Assembly: GCF_040358985.1 (NCBI RefSeq)
Contig: NZ_CP132932.1
Span: 3,286,001-3,350,000 of the forward strand
Reading direction: 5' to 3'
Length of the DNA stretch: 64,000 bases
Origin: Tunturibacter empetritectus
GTDB taxonomy: Bacteria; Acidobacteriota; Terriglobia; Terriglobales; Acidobacteriaceae
The notes under the pieces were generated by a model that saw only the letters and a program-made list of their open reading frames with translations, did no database searches and was not told the DNA's origin. Below are positions 1 through 9,077 of this stretch, piece by piece. Both the position numbers and the translations under genes were made by a program. Every line of letters starts with the position of its first letter. Within the stretch, counting starts at the first letter, position 1.

Positions 1-19
1 CCGTCATTCCCGGGCCGCA

Positions 20-1705
20 ATGAAGTTCACTCGCCGTAATTTTATTGCGGGGGCATGTGCCGGCGCTGCCTCACCTTATCTCTCAGCCGTGTTGCCGCCG
101 ATAGCTTCTTCGCCGCTGTTCCGGAGCGTTCCCGCTTCGCAGAGCGGACTCACCTGGGTGCATGACAATGGCAAAAGCTCGATGCGATGGTTGCCGGAGA
201 GTATGTGCTCTGGTTGCGCGTTCTTTGACTTTGACAACGACGGGTGGATGGATATCTTTCTCGTCAACACAGGCCCGAGCGACTTCTACAAACCGCAGAA
301 GCCGACCCGCTGCGCGCTTTACAAGAACAATCGCGACGGCACCTTCACCGATGTCACCGAGAAGGCAGGACTGCAAGGCAATGTGTGGGGCGAGGGTGTT
401 GCTATTGGTGACTACGACGGGGATGGGTGGCCCGATCTTTATCTGACGGCCTATGGAGCGAACAAGCTGTACAAGAACAATCGCGATGGAACGTTTACGG
501 ATGTCACTAAGCAGGCGGGAGTCGCGGCAGAGGGATGGTCTACCTCGGCGGTGTGGTTCGACTACGACAACGATGGCAGGCTGGACCTGTTCGTGTGCAG
601 CTTCGTAGAGTACTCGCGGGATACCAAGGTAAGTTGCGGCAATAATGCCCTGGGGGTGCGCTACTACTGCACACCACGCATCTTTTCGCCGCGGCCAAGC
701 CTACTGTTTCATAACAACGGCGATGGCACGTTCACAGAGGTGGGGCACAGCAGTGCGATTGGAGAAAACCCGACCAAGGCTCATGGCGTTGTGGCGGCGG
801 ATCTGAATGGCGACGGCAGGATGGACCTGTTCGTTGCGAACGACACGGCGGCGAACTACCTCTTCATGAATCGCGGAGGCGGTAAGTGGGAGGAGGTCGG
901 ATTCAACGCCGGGGTCTCGTTCAGCGAAGGAGGGCAGGCGCGCTCCGGGATGGGAGTGGATGCGGGGGACTACGATAACGACGGCAAGATCGATTTATTC
1001 GTGGCCAACATCGACCGCGAGCAGTTTGCGCTTTATCACAATGACGGCAACGAGACTTACACGGACCTTGCGGGGAAGACCGGCATCGGTTTTGCGACTG
1101 CGACATTGAGCGGCTGGGGCTTAAAGTTCTTTGACTATGACAACGATGGCGACCTCGACCTCATTCTTTCGAACGGACACCCGGACGATATGGTGGACCA
1201 GTACTCGCCGAACGTCACCTGGAAAGAGCCGCTGCTGTTGTTCCACGGAGACGGTAAAGGCGCATTTGAGAACGTGAGCAAGCTGGCTGGCCCGGAGTTT
1301 GCCATGCAGTGGGGAGCGCGGGGACTTGCTCTTGGCGACTTCAACAACGATGGCGGCGTGGATGTGTTGATCAATAACAATGGAGGCGCGCCGCTGCTGC
1401 TTGAGAATCGCACGGGAAAGAAGAATCACTGGCTGGGTCTGAAGCTGGTCGGCACGAAGGCGAATGTTGATGCGGTAGGTACGGTGGTCACCTGGAGCTT
1501 TGCCGGTACGACACGCACACGGCAGAAGGTGGGCGGCGGAAGTTATCTGTCTTCGCACGATCCGCGGATGGTGCTTGGGATTGGGCAGGCTGCGAAGATC
1601 GATGCGATTGAGATTAAGTGGCCACTGCCTTCGGGCAAGACCGAGAGGTTCGACAAGCTGCCGATCGATCGTTACATCACGATCGTCGAAGGCAAGGGGA
1701 TTTAG
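20..1705 (+). CDS. CRTAC1-family FG-GAP repeat protein with ASPIC/UnbV domain, Tat-exported
   Basis: Predicted secreted beta-propeller of 561 residues. The N-terminus has a twin-arginine signal (TRRNFIAG at residues 4-11), then an Ala-rich hydrophobic stretch. The body carries at least seven Ca-binding FG-GAP style motifs, such as DFDNDGWMDIF, DYDGDGWPDLY, DYDNDGRLDLF, DLNGDGRMDLF, DYDNDGKIDLF, DYDNDGDLDLI and DFNNDGGVDVL. The last roughly 100 residues (GKKNHWLGLKLVG onward, with GGGSYLSSHDPR) match the ASPIC/UnbV domain of CRTAC1-like proteins. The next gene, a multiheme cytochrome, starts 13 bases after the stop, and its Shine-Dalgarno sequence overlaps this stop codon, so the two are probably co-transcribed and both extracytoplasmic. 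The ligand is unknown. The family assignment is firm; any role is inference. Confidence 0.9.
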   Translation: MKFTRRNFIAGACAGAASPYLSAVLPPIASSPLFRSVPASQSGLTWVHDNGKSSMRWLPESMCSGCAFFDFDNDGWMDIFLVNTGPSDFYKPQKPTRCALYKNNRDGTFTDVTEKAGLQGNVWGEGVAIGDYDGDGWPDLYLTAYGANKLYKNNRDGTFTDVTKQAGVAAEGWSTSAVWFDYDNDGRLDLFVCSFVEYSRDTKVSCGNNALGVRYYCTPRIFSPRPSLLFHNNGDGTFTEVGHSSAIGENPTKAHGVVAADLNGDGRMDLFVANDTAANYLFMNRGGGKWEEVGFNAGVSFSEGGQARSGMGVDAGDYDNDGKIDLFVANIDREQFALYHNDGNETYTDLAGKTGIGFATATLSGWGLKFFDYDNDGDLDLILSNGHPDDMVDQYSPNVTWKEPLLLFHGDGKGAFENVSKLAGPEFAMQWGARGLALGDFNNDGGVDVLINNNGGAPLLLENRTGKKNHWLGLKLVGTKANVDAVGTVVTWSFAGTTRTRQKVGGGSYLSSHDPRMVLGIGQAAKIDAIEIKWPLPSGKTERFDKLPIDRYITIVEGKGI

Positions 1706-1718
1706 GAGAAGTAGCCGA

Positions 1719-2978
1719 ATGGGCGTCAGCTTTTCTTTCTCCACTCGAAGACGTCGCGCCAGCCTGCTTGGCGTTCTTTTGATTACTTTGTGTGTAGCTG
1801 CTAATGTTTTTTGTATTGGGAGCGCACGCGTGAGAGCTTCGGAACGTGCGGTAGATCAGACGGCGTCCTCTGCTTTGCATACTCCTCTAGCGCTATCGGC
1901 TTATGCGGGTGATGCCGCGTGCCTCGCCTGCCATCAACAGATCTCTGAAAGCTATGTGCATACTGCGCATCATTTGACGTCGCAGGTTGCATCTGCGGAG
2001 TCGATTCACGGCAGTTTCAGCGCCGGGGCGAATGCGCTGAAGACCGCTAATCCTGGATTGACGTTTGAGATGCAGGCGATGCCGGATGGCAGCTTCACGC
2101 AGACTGCCAACTATGTCACGCGGACGGGCACGCTACAGACCTTGACTCAGCCGATCGATCTTGTTACGGGGTCTGGGCGGAAGGGGCAGACATATCTCTA
2201 CTGGGCAGGAGAGCTGCTGTTCGAGTTGCCGGTCTCGTATTGGACTGTCGGCAAGGAGTGGATCAACAGCCCGGGATATCAGGATGGCACGGCGCATTTT
2301 GACCGCCCCATTGCGCCACAGTGCCTGGAGTGTCATGCCTCTTACTTCGAGTCTCTCGCTCCGCCGGTGAATCGATTTGACCGGACGAAGCTGGTGCTGG
2401 GTATTGGCTGCGAGCGCTGCCATGGGCCGGGTGCAGAGCATGTGCGCCGCGAGCGGTTGAGTCCGCAGCCGCGTCCGGGCTCCTCGGAAGAAGCGATTGT
2501 GAATCCGGCGCGGCTTGATCGTGAGAGGCAGATCGACGTCTGTGCGTTGTGCCATGCGGGAGCGGGAGAGGCATTGGCACAGCCGCTTTCTTTTAAGCCG
2601 GGCGATGTGCTGGCGGAGTATGTTCGATCTCCTGCCGTACTTCCGGGTGCGCCGTTGGACGTTCACACCAACCAGGTGCAACTGCTTCGTGAGAGCAAGT
2701 GTTTTCTGTCGAGCAATATGACTTGTTCTACCTGCCACGACACGCATGAGGAGCAGCGGGATGTAGCGGCACTCTCGTCAAAGTGCCTTGGGTGCCATAC
2801 ACAAAAGGCGTGCCCGAAGTATAAGACGCTGCCTGCGGCCATCAAAACTCGCTGCGTCGAGTGTCATATGCCTCTGCAGCATTCGAACACGCTGTTCTCG
2901 GACAACTCGGGAGAACGCCTCACGCCCAAGGTTCGCAATCACCGCATTGCTGTTTATGCGGAGTTCACGGCGAAGTGA
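1719..2978 (+). CDS. Seven-heme c-type cytochrome
   Basis: Secreted multiheme cytochrome of 419 residues. Seven CXXCH heme-binding motifs are visible: CLACH (Cys68), CLECH, CERCH, CALCH, CSTCH, CLGCH and CVECH. The reading frame is open further upstream to 1500, but ATG 1719 is preferred: AGGAG lies 10 bases upstream at 1704-1708, and the protein then begins with a basic stretch and a hydrophobic segment (ASLLGVLLITLCVAANVFC) that fits a signal peptide or anchor. The spacing and the final CVECHMP resemble cytochrome c554/NrfA-like electron-transfer proteins, but no catalytic domain is recognised. It probably moves electrons in the periplasm or outer membrane. It is coupled to the FG-GAP gene just upstream and converges with the GH116 gene 30 bases downstream. 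Confidence 0.88.
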   Translation: MGVSFSFSTRRRRASLLGVLLITLCVAANVFCIGSARVRASERAVDQTASSALHTPLALSAYAGDAACLACHQQISESYVHTAHHLTSQVASAESIHGSFSAGANALKTANPGLTFEMQAMPDGSFTQTANYVTRTGTLQTLTQPIDLVTGSGRKGQTYLYWAGELLFELPVSYWTVGKEWINSPGYQDGTAHFDRPIAPQCLECHASYFESLAPPVNRFDRTKLVLGIGCERCHGPGAEHVRRERLSPQPRPGSSEEAIVNPARLDRERQIDVCALCHAGAGEALAQPLSFKPGDVLAEYVRSPAVLPGAPLDVHTNQVQLLRESKCFLSSNMTCSTCHDTHEEQRDVAALSSKCLGCHTQKACPKYKTLPAAIKTRCVECHMPLQHSNTLFSDNSGERLTPKVRNHRIAVYAEFTAK

Positions 2979-3008
2979 GGTGGGGAGCAGGAGCTTCGGT
3001 CTGCTTGG

Positions 3009-5765
3009 CTAAGTTAAATTTGGGGCCGCATATCTGATCCGCAGGGATTGTTGCGGGGTCAGGCTTATCTCTTTTTTAAATTGAAGAGTGCAGCTATCTG
3101 TATTCCTGCGAGATGCTGCAGTTATCTTTTCTTCGCCAAGTTTCATCGTTTGTACGCCGCACTCAGGCGGGAGCACGAGCGAATCGAAGTTTAGCTCACC
3201 CGCAATCACTGTGAGCGTCAGCGTATTGGCCTCAAACCGCAGCTCTCCCCAGCCAGTGTTGGAGGTCCATGGAGAACGAAAGAGTTGTTTCGTTGACATC
3301 TTTGGCTGTACGGTGAGCTGTTGCAGTACGGCGTCGTGGCGAAAGCCCGAGAGTGCGGGGATCAAGGCCCAACTTGCCATCGATCGAGCGTAGTGGTGGC
3401 CCCACTCCAGCTCGTCCATCGGATTTCTACTTTCGCCGTCGTGGCGCGCGCGTACGTCTGTAACATGCTGGATGGCTTCGTCGATCAGGCCGTACTGGAT
3501 CATGGTGGCGGAGACGGCGTGTTCCAACCCGCACCAGTTTTCGCTGGAGTAGGCCATCGGATTCACGGGAATGTCTTCAGGCTTTTTGTAAGCGCAGATG
3601 CGCAGCGCCGGTTCGTCGTTAACGGCATACATGCGATGCGTTCCCAGCATCGCGTAGGGTCCCATGCGCTGGTTGTAGCGATGAATCGATCTCAACGCGG
3701 TGCGCATATTGTCTGCGGAAAGCAGATCGCCAAGACCGGCCATCCCTGCCATGTACTGACCGATGATCTGGTCGATGTGGCAGGCGGGACCTAGTTGAGA
3801 GTGAGGGTCGGCGGTGTTGATCTCGCCGCTGAGCAGCGCGGGGTCCACGTCGGCCAGAGGCACAGGGCGTATCTGCTGGATGTAGAACTCGCCTTGGAAG
3901 AGATGCTTGTCGGTCCACTCTCTTCCGGCTTGTTCGATGCGTTCGCACTCTGCAGCGAACTCGTTGTCGTTCGCGGCTTTTGCCATTGCGGCAGAGGCTC
4001 GCAGAGCCGCGAGGTACCAGCTTTGCATCATCCCCGTTGGGCCGAGAAATTGGATGTCGTAGGTGTTGTGTTGCGCACCTTCCATCACGCCGTCTCGATT
4101 GGCATCCCATCCGCCCTTGATCCAGGCATAGGCGAGCGCACGCTTCGCGGCCGGCCGATACTTCAACATCCACGGCGTGTCTCCGCTGATGCGCCAGTCG
4201 AGATAGAGCCGTACGATCTGCCCCATCTGCCCATCGGCGGCGGCCTGATGGTCCGGCTCAGTGAGCGTGAAGTGCTCATAGCCCAGCGGCAGCTTGTGGC
4301 GAAAGTCCATGTGGCCGCTGGCCTGAGTGGCATAGCCGAAACTGGTCTCGCGCATAGAACGGGAGAGCGCCGGAAAGACGTAGCTGGTCGCTACTTCATA
4401 GTTCCAGACATGAGTACAAGAGCCGGGACCTTGTCCTCCTGTGCTGTTGCTGCATCCTTCATAGCCGTGGAAGCTGCCGTCGGCGATGCGGAAGCTGGTA
4501 TTCGAGACCAGGGTGGAGAGATTCGAGGCGGCCGCATCCTTCACCGAGGCGGGCAGGGTAGCGTCGCGCATGGTGGCGGCGAAGGCGTGTGTCCTACGTT
4601 CCAGTTCCGGAAGGTTTTTGATCGTGTACTCGGCCACCTCCCATGCATTGTGGAAGCGAGTCGCATAGAAGTTGCCGAGGTTTACCTTTTCCATTCCTTT
4701 GGGCGCGCCCCAACCGATGCCCTCCGGGGTGCGGTTGGGATAGTGCCAGGCCAGTAGAAAGCGGAACCTCGCGGTGCTGCCCGCTGCGATTGTCGTGCGG
4801 ATTGAAGCCGAGCCGATCGGGTCCTTCTCCTTCTCCGATGCAAAGTCCTTCGGGATGCTGCCATCCGCCGCGAAGGACTTCCAGATTTTTTCCAGAGAGT
4901 AGATGCCCTGGTTCGGCCAGGCCTCGGTCAGTTGCAGTGAGGAGCCTTCCTCCGGTAGCGCAAGCAGAGCGAAGCTGCCGCTCTTCGGCGCGTCCACTGC
5001 CAACGTGGGATTGGTCATGAAGACGCCTGTCGGAAGAGTGCTGCCTGGGATCGACCGCAATACATTGGTGCCCCACTTTGCGCCGTGGCATGGGTTCTCG
5101 ATGGAAAGCGCAATCGCCACTGTTGCTGGGGTCTGTGAAGTGTTCTTGACGTTGTATTCGAAGACGCCGATGGGCAGACCGGAGTCGTCCGCGTCAACTG
5201 GGTAGAACGGCGAGAAGGCCGTCAGTGAGACGTCCACCGGGCAGTGCGGATCGGAGAAGTTGATCTTTGCGACGGGGAAGCTCGAAGAGAAGACAGCCTC
5301 CGTCATGCGCGGCATATCGAGTGCGCCGACTCCGCGGATGCCCTCGCGGTAGTCCCACTGATCGTAGGGCGGTAACAACTTGCGCTCGAGGATGGAGGTG
5401 AACGGCGCTGCCCCCGCGCCCTCTACGTGGATGGCGGCGAAGGTGTAGCGGAGAAGGTCGCCGCTCTCGGGCCGGTTAAATATCTGCCATAAGCGAAGAT
5501 CGCCCCGGCCGCCAAGCTCCACTCCGCCTGTGCCGATGCCGCCAACGGGAAACGCGATGCGGGCCAGGTTGCGTCCAGTAAAGGTGCGCGGGAAGTTAAG
5601 TTCAGGCGTCGGCGTTGCGTTGGAGGAAGAAGGCGTTGCTGCCGGAGAGTCTTTTTCGTTACTGACTCCATGTGACGCAAGCAGATTTGTATCCAGCTTC
5701 GGTAGTAGCACGGCTCCCAATGCAGCCTGCTTAACAAAGGTTCTGCGGCTTGTTCTTTCTTTCAC
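3009..5765 (-). CDS. GH116 family glycosidase (bile-acid beta-glucosidase/GBA2-like), Tat-exported
   Basis: Large glycoside hydrolase of 918 residues resembling non-lysosomal glucosylceramidase (GH116). The frame extends to 5840, but GTG at 5765 gives a clean twin-arginine signal (KERTSRRTFVKQAALGAVLLP), with the purine-rich AAAGGGTGGG just upstream. N-terminal GBA2 domain: IAFPVGGIGTGGVELGGRGDLRLWQIFNRPE. C-terminal (alpha/alpha)6 catalytic domain: GSCTHVWNYE with the likely nucleophile at about Glu457, and HNTYDIQFLGPTG with the likely acid/base at about Asp570. Both are assigned by motif comparison with GBA2/TxGH116. The separation of the two residues is shorter than in those enzymes. The likely substrate is a beta-glucoside or beta-xyloside; the exact one cannot be read. 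The gene is monocistronic and convergent with the cytochrome gene. Confidence 0.85.
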   Translation of the reverse strand: MKERTSRRTFVKQAALGAVLLPKLDTNLLASHGVSNEKDSPAATPSSSNATPTPELNFPRTFTGRNLARIAFPVGGIGTGGVELGGRGDLRLWQIFNRPESGDLLRYTFAAIHVEGAGAAPFTSILERKLLPPYDQWDYREGIRGVGALDMPRMTEAVFSSSFPVAKINFSDPHCPVDVSLTAFSPFYPVDADDSGLPIGVFEYNVKNTSQTPATVAIALSIENPCHGAKWGTNVLRSIPGSTLPTGVFMTNPTLAVDAPKSGSFALLALPEEGSSLQLTEAWPNQGIYSLEKIWKSFAADGSIPKDFASEKEKDPIGSASIRTTIAAGSTARFRFLLAWHYPNRTPEGIGWGAPKGMEKVNLGNFYATRFHNAWEVAEYTIKNLPELERRTHAFAATMRDATLPASVKDAAASNLSTLVSNTSFRIADGSFHGYEGCSNSTGGQGPGSCTHVWNYEVATSYVFPALSRSMRETSFGYATQASGHMDFRHKLPLGYEHFTLTEPDHQAAADGQMGQIVRLYLDWRISGDTPWMLKYRPAAKRALAYAWIKGGWDANRDGVMEGAQHNTYDIQFLGPTGMMQSWYLAALRASAAMAKAANDNEFAAECERIEQAGREWTDKHLFQGEFYIQQIRPVPLADVDPALLSGEINTADPHSQLGPACHIDQIIGQYMAGMAGLGDLLSADNMRTALRSIHRYNQRMGPYAMLGTHRMYAVNDEPALRICAYKKPEDIPVNPMAYSSENWCGLEHAVSATMIQYGLIDEAIQHVTDVRARHDGESRNPMDELEWGHHYARSMASWALIPALSGFRHDAVLQQLTVQPKMSTKQLFRSPWTSNTGWGELRFEANTLTLTVIAGELNFDSLVLPPECGVQTMKLGEEKITAASRRNTDSCTLQFKKEISLTPQQSLRIRYAAPNLT

Positions 5766-6405
5766 TAGCCCACCCTTTAAGCAAGTGTCGTGTAGGAACG
5801 TGTCAGCGTTGCAGTTGTGGATGCATGACCAATAACCCAAGCCGGCCTGTCTCGAGCGCAGGGCGACAACGACTATTTTATGCTAACTGTCCTCTGAAAG
5901 CCTGGCACTACACTGATGAAAGATGGAAGAGTTCAGTGAGAAATCTTTGCCTAGTGTTGGTGTAGCTCACTGCCCGCGCCGCCATCGCTAGCCCTGCACC
6001 AATCCAAGCATCTGCAGACTAGCGTTCTTCGGATGATGACGATGCGTCCTCGTCGATTCTGCTCGGTAGATCGCGTCTACTCTTAGCGCTATGCGTACTT
6101 AACGCTGTTATGACGCTCGATTGGCCGCCTTTCAGGCTGCTTTTGCGTGGGGACTGAGGTGTTGGCTGTTTTAGCACCGATCGGCTGGACAAGGCATTAT
6201 GCCTCAGTAAATTGCTCGATCTGCGCGGGGCGCTTGTAGGACAAAGACCGCCCGTCGTAAATCGTTTCAGAGGCATGCGCGTGGGCCTGCTGCAACACAT
6301 TAACAGGCTTTCACTGCAGATTAACGACTCTTAACTATTCATTATCGGCACTTTTCAAGAATAACTTCACGAGTCAAAAACGATGACCCAAGGAGAATTG
6401 AAAAT
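5766..6405. other. Intergenic region between divergent GH116 and GH16-like genes
   Basis: About 640 bases between two divergently transcribed secreted glycosidase genes, so it should hold both promoters. I see no convincing protein-coding gene, RNA gene or long inverted repeat. The only clear signal is the strong Shine-Dalgarno AAGGAGAA at 6390-6397 in front of the GH16-like gene. Open frames inside it (for example 6019-6300 on the minus strand) lack a ribosome site and family features. Confidence 0.5.
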
Positions 6406-7833
6406 ATGCCCTCCCCAACGCCGCCTTCTTCAAGATCAGCGCCGCTTACACTGCTCTGCACTTCACTTTTGTTGCTCGCACTTGTTCTAGCGGCCAAACC
6501 GGTCGCTGCTCAGGGGACCTACACTCCGCAGGTGTTCAACGCCGCCACCGATACCGGGCAGGACTTCACCACTGTTCCTGTCAACACCGCATGGAACGCG
6601 TCCAACGGCATCAATCAGACGGTGTGGAACCACATCTTCTGGGACGGAGGCACCAATAATCCCGGTCCACAGTTTTATTTCGCGGGCAGCACCGGACTGT
6701 GGATTACCAGCTCTTCCGCGCTTGGCTGGCCGAATACAGGGATGATGCAGGAGGATACCGTCTGCTCGGCCGGCTTCGGCTACGGCGACTTTCATTGGCG
6801 CAGCGCCGAGGGGCAGAGTGCCGCCGGTCCTGGCTCCAACCAGATCATGTGGCCGGCGGACGGAGATCCGGGCTGGCCCGGCATCATCAAGGGGTCGAGC
6901 GATAACCACATCGGGGAAGTGGATATCAGCGAGGTGAACTACGCCTCGAACGATACTCTGTTTTCGACCTTCCACTACTTCGACGCAAACGCTTCGGGCA
7001 ATAACGGCCAGATCATGAACGTTCCGGATACCTTTCCAGCCGGCTCGGGAGACATGACTGCGATGCACGACTTCGATGCGATCTGGGGACCGGGCTCACT
7101 GGTAATCAAGATCGACGGCGTCGTGCAGATGTCTGCGCCAACTGCGCAGGTTCGCGCCGACTATGCGCATGGCGGCTGCAACTACACGCTGGGCGCGCAG
7201 ATGGCGATGCAGGCAACCGGGTATGACAAGACTCCTGACAACTGGATCGAGATCGCCAATATGTGGTGGTCGGCCAAGGACGGGACTACTCAGCCAGTCA
7301 CCAACTCCATGTCGATCTCCGCGCCCTCAGGACTGGTTGCCGGCAGCAACGCGACCTTATCGATTGCCAGCAACTACGCGGTCAGCAAGAACGTTACAGT
7401 CACGGTCGGTGGCGCTTCTTACACCTTACCCGTGAGCGGATCTGGAACTAGTTACACTGTAACGATCCCTGGTACGGATACCGTCGCCGGCACTTACCAG
7501 GTGCAGGTGACCGACGGTGCGACCAAGAGCAATGCAATCAGCGTGATGTTCAGCGCATCGAATCCGGGCGGAGCGTTGCAGATTGAATCGCTGACCTATA
7601 CGTCTTCGTCGCTGACGCTTTTAGGGACCGTCTACCAGTCTGTGGCAGGTGGTATTCGCTTTCTGATTGACGGCAAGTATGTGGGAGTTCTTCGTGACAG
7701 CTCGCCGGTTGGCACGCATAACTTGACCTATGTCTTCCCAACGGCTCCTTCCTCGGGCAGTCACACCGTCACCTACTACATTAACGGGGAACAGAGTACG
7801 ACCTCCGTCACTGGTACGTTCACGGCTCCATAA
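6406..7833 (+). CDS. Secreted GH16-like glycanase with C-terminal Ig-like domains
   Basis: Exported protein of 475 residues. A Sec signal peptide covers residues 1-36 (TLLCTSLLLLALVLAAKPVAAQ). The segment to about residue 290 looks like a concanavalin-type jellyroll. It carries EVDISE, with Glu171, Asp173 and Glu176 in the E-x-D-x-x-E arrangement of GH16 beta-glucanases and agarases, followed by an aromatic-rich region (FSTFHYFDANASG, NWIEIANMWW). Residues about 297-380 and 385-475 form two beta-rich Ig-like modules (VAGSNATLSIASNY; LTLLGTVYQSVAGGIRFLIDG). The start is supported by AAGGAGAA 9 bases upstream. Likely acts outside the cell on a beta-glucan-type polysaccharide. GH16 membership rests on one motif and fold-like composition, so it is probable rather than certain. 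Confidence 0.65.
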   Translation: MPSPTPPSSRSAPLTLLCTSLLLLALVLAAKPVAAQGTYTPQVFNAATDTGQDFTTVPVNTAWNASNGINQTVWNHIFWDGGTNNPGPQFYFAGSTGLWITSSSALGWPNTGMMQEDTVCSAGFGYGDFHWRSAEGQSAAGPGSNQIMWPADGDPGWPGIIKGSSDNHIGEVDISEVNYASNDTLFSTFHYFDANASGNNGQIMNVPDTFPAGSGDMTAMHDFDAIWGPGSLVIKIDGVVQMSAPTAQVRADYAHGGCNYTLGAQMAMQATGYDKTPDNWIEIANMWWSAKDGTTQPVTNSMSISAPSGLVAGSNATLSIASNYAVSKNVTVTVGGASYTLPVSGSGTSYTVTIPGTDTVAGTYQVQVTDGATKSNAISVMFSASNPGGALQIESLTYTSSSLTLLGTVYQSVAGGIRFLIDGKYVGVLRDSSPVGTHNLTYVFPTAPSSGSHTVTYYINGEQSTTSVTGTFTAP

Positions 7834-8275
7834 CGGCTAAATGGCTTCGGCAGCGCTAGTAGTCGACTGGAGTCGACAAAGCAAACAAGGCACCCCTGCC
7901 TGCCCCAGTCTGGGCGGCAGGGGCCGTGTTGTTCCTGGCTTTGCATGAGTTTGTGTGGCTTAGTGTGGAGCATCTAGTGCAAACATGAAGAAACGTATTT
8001 CGCAAAATGTAATACCAAGGTCCTGAGGTGGATTGTCTGCGCGTTGAATAGCTGTCCGCGATGCTAATTCCGTCGAAACCACATTCTTAGATCGTTTCGC
8101 AACGGCTGCCAAGATTTGTCCCCTGTGAGCAGGCATGGCTTCTTTCGCTTACTCTCAGCTCGGTGTGTTCTCTGTCCAAAAATAGATAATGGACAAACTT
8201 TAAAGGCGCCTAGAGTTAAGCTACTCGTAGGAAAGGAAGACCGAAGAGGTAAGAATGCATTTAAAGTTGGCTCGA
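7834..8275. other. Intergenic region between convergent genes
   Basis: About 440 bases between the GH16-like gene and the convergent tetR gene. It holds a strong hairpin (7893-7923, listed separately) and a short GTCGAC...GTCGAC inverted repeat near 7863. The rest shows no coding or RNA signal; the small forward frame at 8116-8379 runs antisense into tetR and has no family features. Confidence 0.45.
7893..7923 (+). terminator. Hairpin downstream of the GH16-like gene
   Basis: Arms CCCCTGCC-T-GCCC (7893-7905) and GGGCGGCAGGGG (7912-7923) pair over 12 bases with one bulged T around the six-base loop CAGTCT. It lies 60 bases past the stop. The trailing sequence has only scattered T residues, so it may be a weak or bidirectional terminator. 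Confidence 0.5.
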
Positions 8276-8962
8276 TCAGTCTTTCTGTCCGTAGGCTCGC
8301 AAGAATATCTCGACTGCATCGCGGCAGCGCTTCGCCTGCTCCTCGGGGGTCGGCTTGCCTAAAAGCCCGAGGGACCTAAGCATCATCATGTCTGATGTAA
8401 GAAGACCCACGAAGTGGGAGGCGGCGAGTTTGGAGTCCATTCTGCGCAAAGCCCCTTTTTTGGCTTGGGCATCGAAATACTCCGCCAATACAGCAAGCGT
8501 CCGGCTAGGACCTAGCTCGTAGAAGATTGAGGCGATTTCAGGAAACCGCCGGGATTCCATGAATACGATATTTTGAAGCCCTATTCCTTCATCTGAGAGC
8601 AAGCGCCCCAGAAGAATGGCGCCAAATGACGAAAGAGCTTGCCGAGGCTCCTGATTCTTTCCCAGCGCTAAGCCAATGTCGCTGGCAAAACGATCTGTGA
8701 GCCGGTGGATCACCGCTCGGAACAATTCGTTCTTATTTGTGAACTTATTGTAGAAAGTCTCTTTGGAGGCATGGGCGCGATGGGCAATTTCGCCCACACT
8801 TGTAGCTTCGAAGCCCTTCTGAAGAAACAACTCCGCTGCGCTATCCAGAAGAAAATTGGATCGTGAGTCCGAGGTTGGCGACACTGGCGGGACGGATGTG
8901 CCGCTATCCTTCGGGCGTCTTGAGACTGAGACTTCGGACGATTTGTGAACTTTTCTTTGCAT
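8276..8962 (-). CDS. TetR/AcrR-family transcriptional repressor
   Basis: Regulator of 228 residues. After a low-complexity N-terminal tail of about 35 residues, a TetR helix-turn-helix is clear (FLQKGFEATSVGEIAHRAHASKETFYNKFTNKNELFRAVI). The C-terminal ligand domain contains the GIGLQNIVFMESRRFPEIASIFYELGP region typical of AcrR-like proteins with a TetR_C_33-type fold. GAGGAAGG sits immediately upstream of ATG 8962. The gene is divergent from a four-component efflux cluster, and a perfect 20-bp palindrome lies between them at 8996-9015, so it most likely represses both itself and the efflux genes until an amphipathic drug or metabolite binds. The inducer cannot be inferred. Confidence 0.9.
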   Translation of the reverse strand: MQRKVHKSSEVSVSRRPKDSGTSVPPVSPTSDSRSNFLLDSAAELFLQKGFEATSVGEIAHRAHASKETFYNKFTNKNELFRAVIHRLTDRFASDIGLALGKNQEPRQALSSFGAILLGRLLSDEGIGLQNIVFMESRRFPEIASIFYELGPSRTLAVLAEYFDAQAKKGALRRMDSKLAASHFVGLLTSDMMMLRSLGLLGKPTPEEQAKRCRDAVEIFLRAYGQKD

Positions 8963-8995
8963 CCTTCCTCACTTTACCTCCATCTTATATTAGAG

Positions 8996-9015
8996 ACCGT
9001 ACCGTACGGTACGGT
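8996..9015. promoter_or_regulatory. Perfect 20-bp palindromic operator for the TetR regulator
   Basis: The sequence ACCGTACCGTACGGTACGGT is its own reverse complement. It is built from repeated CCGTAC/GTACGG half-sites and lies 34 bases upstream of the tetR start codon and 63 bases upstream of the first efflux gene. TetR-family operators are typically palindromes of this size in the divergent promoter, so binding by the adjacent regulator is a strong inference. A -10-like TAAGAT begins inside its right end (9014-9019). Confidence 0.8.
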
Positions 9016-9077
9016 AAGATGTAGTAGCTGACGCAGTCTCAGGTGCAACGGACGCAAAGTCGACAAGAGTTGGAGGC

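Noticed and set aside
2979..3008. Possible terminator between cytochrome and GH116 genes
   Set aside because: Only a five-base AGCAG/CTGCT stem without a T-run; too weak.
6019..6300. Minus-strand 93-codon frame between GH116 and GH16-like genes
   Set aside because: No ribosome site or motif; likely chance in intergenic DNA.
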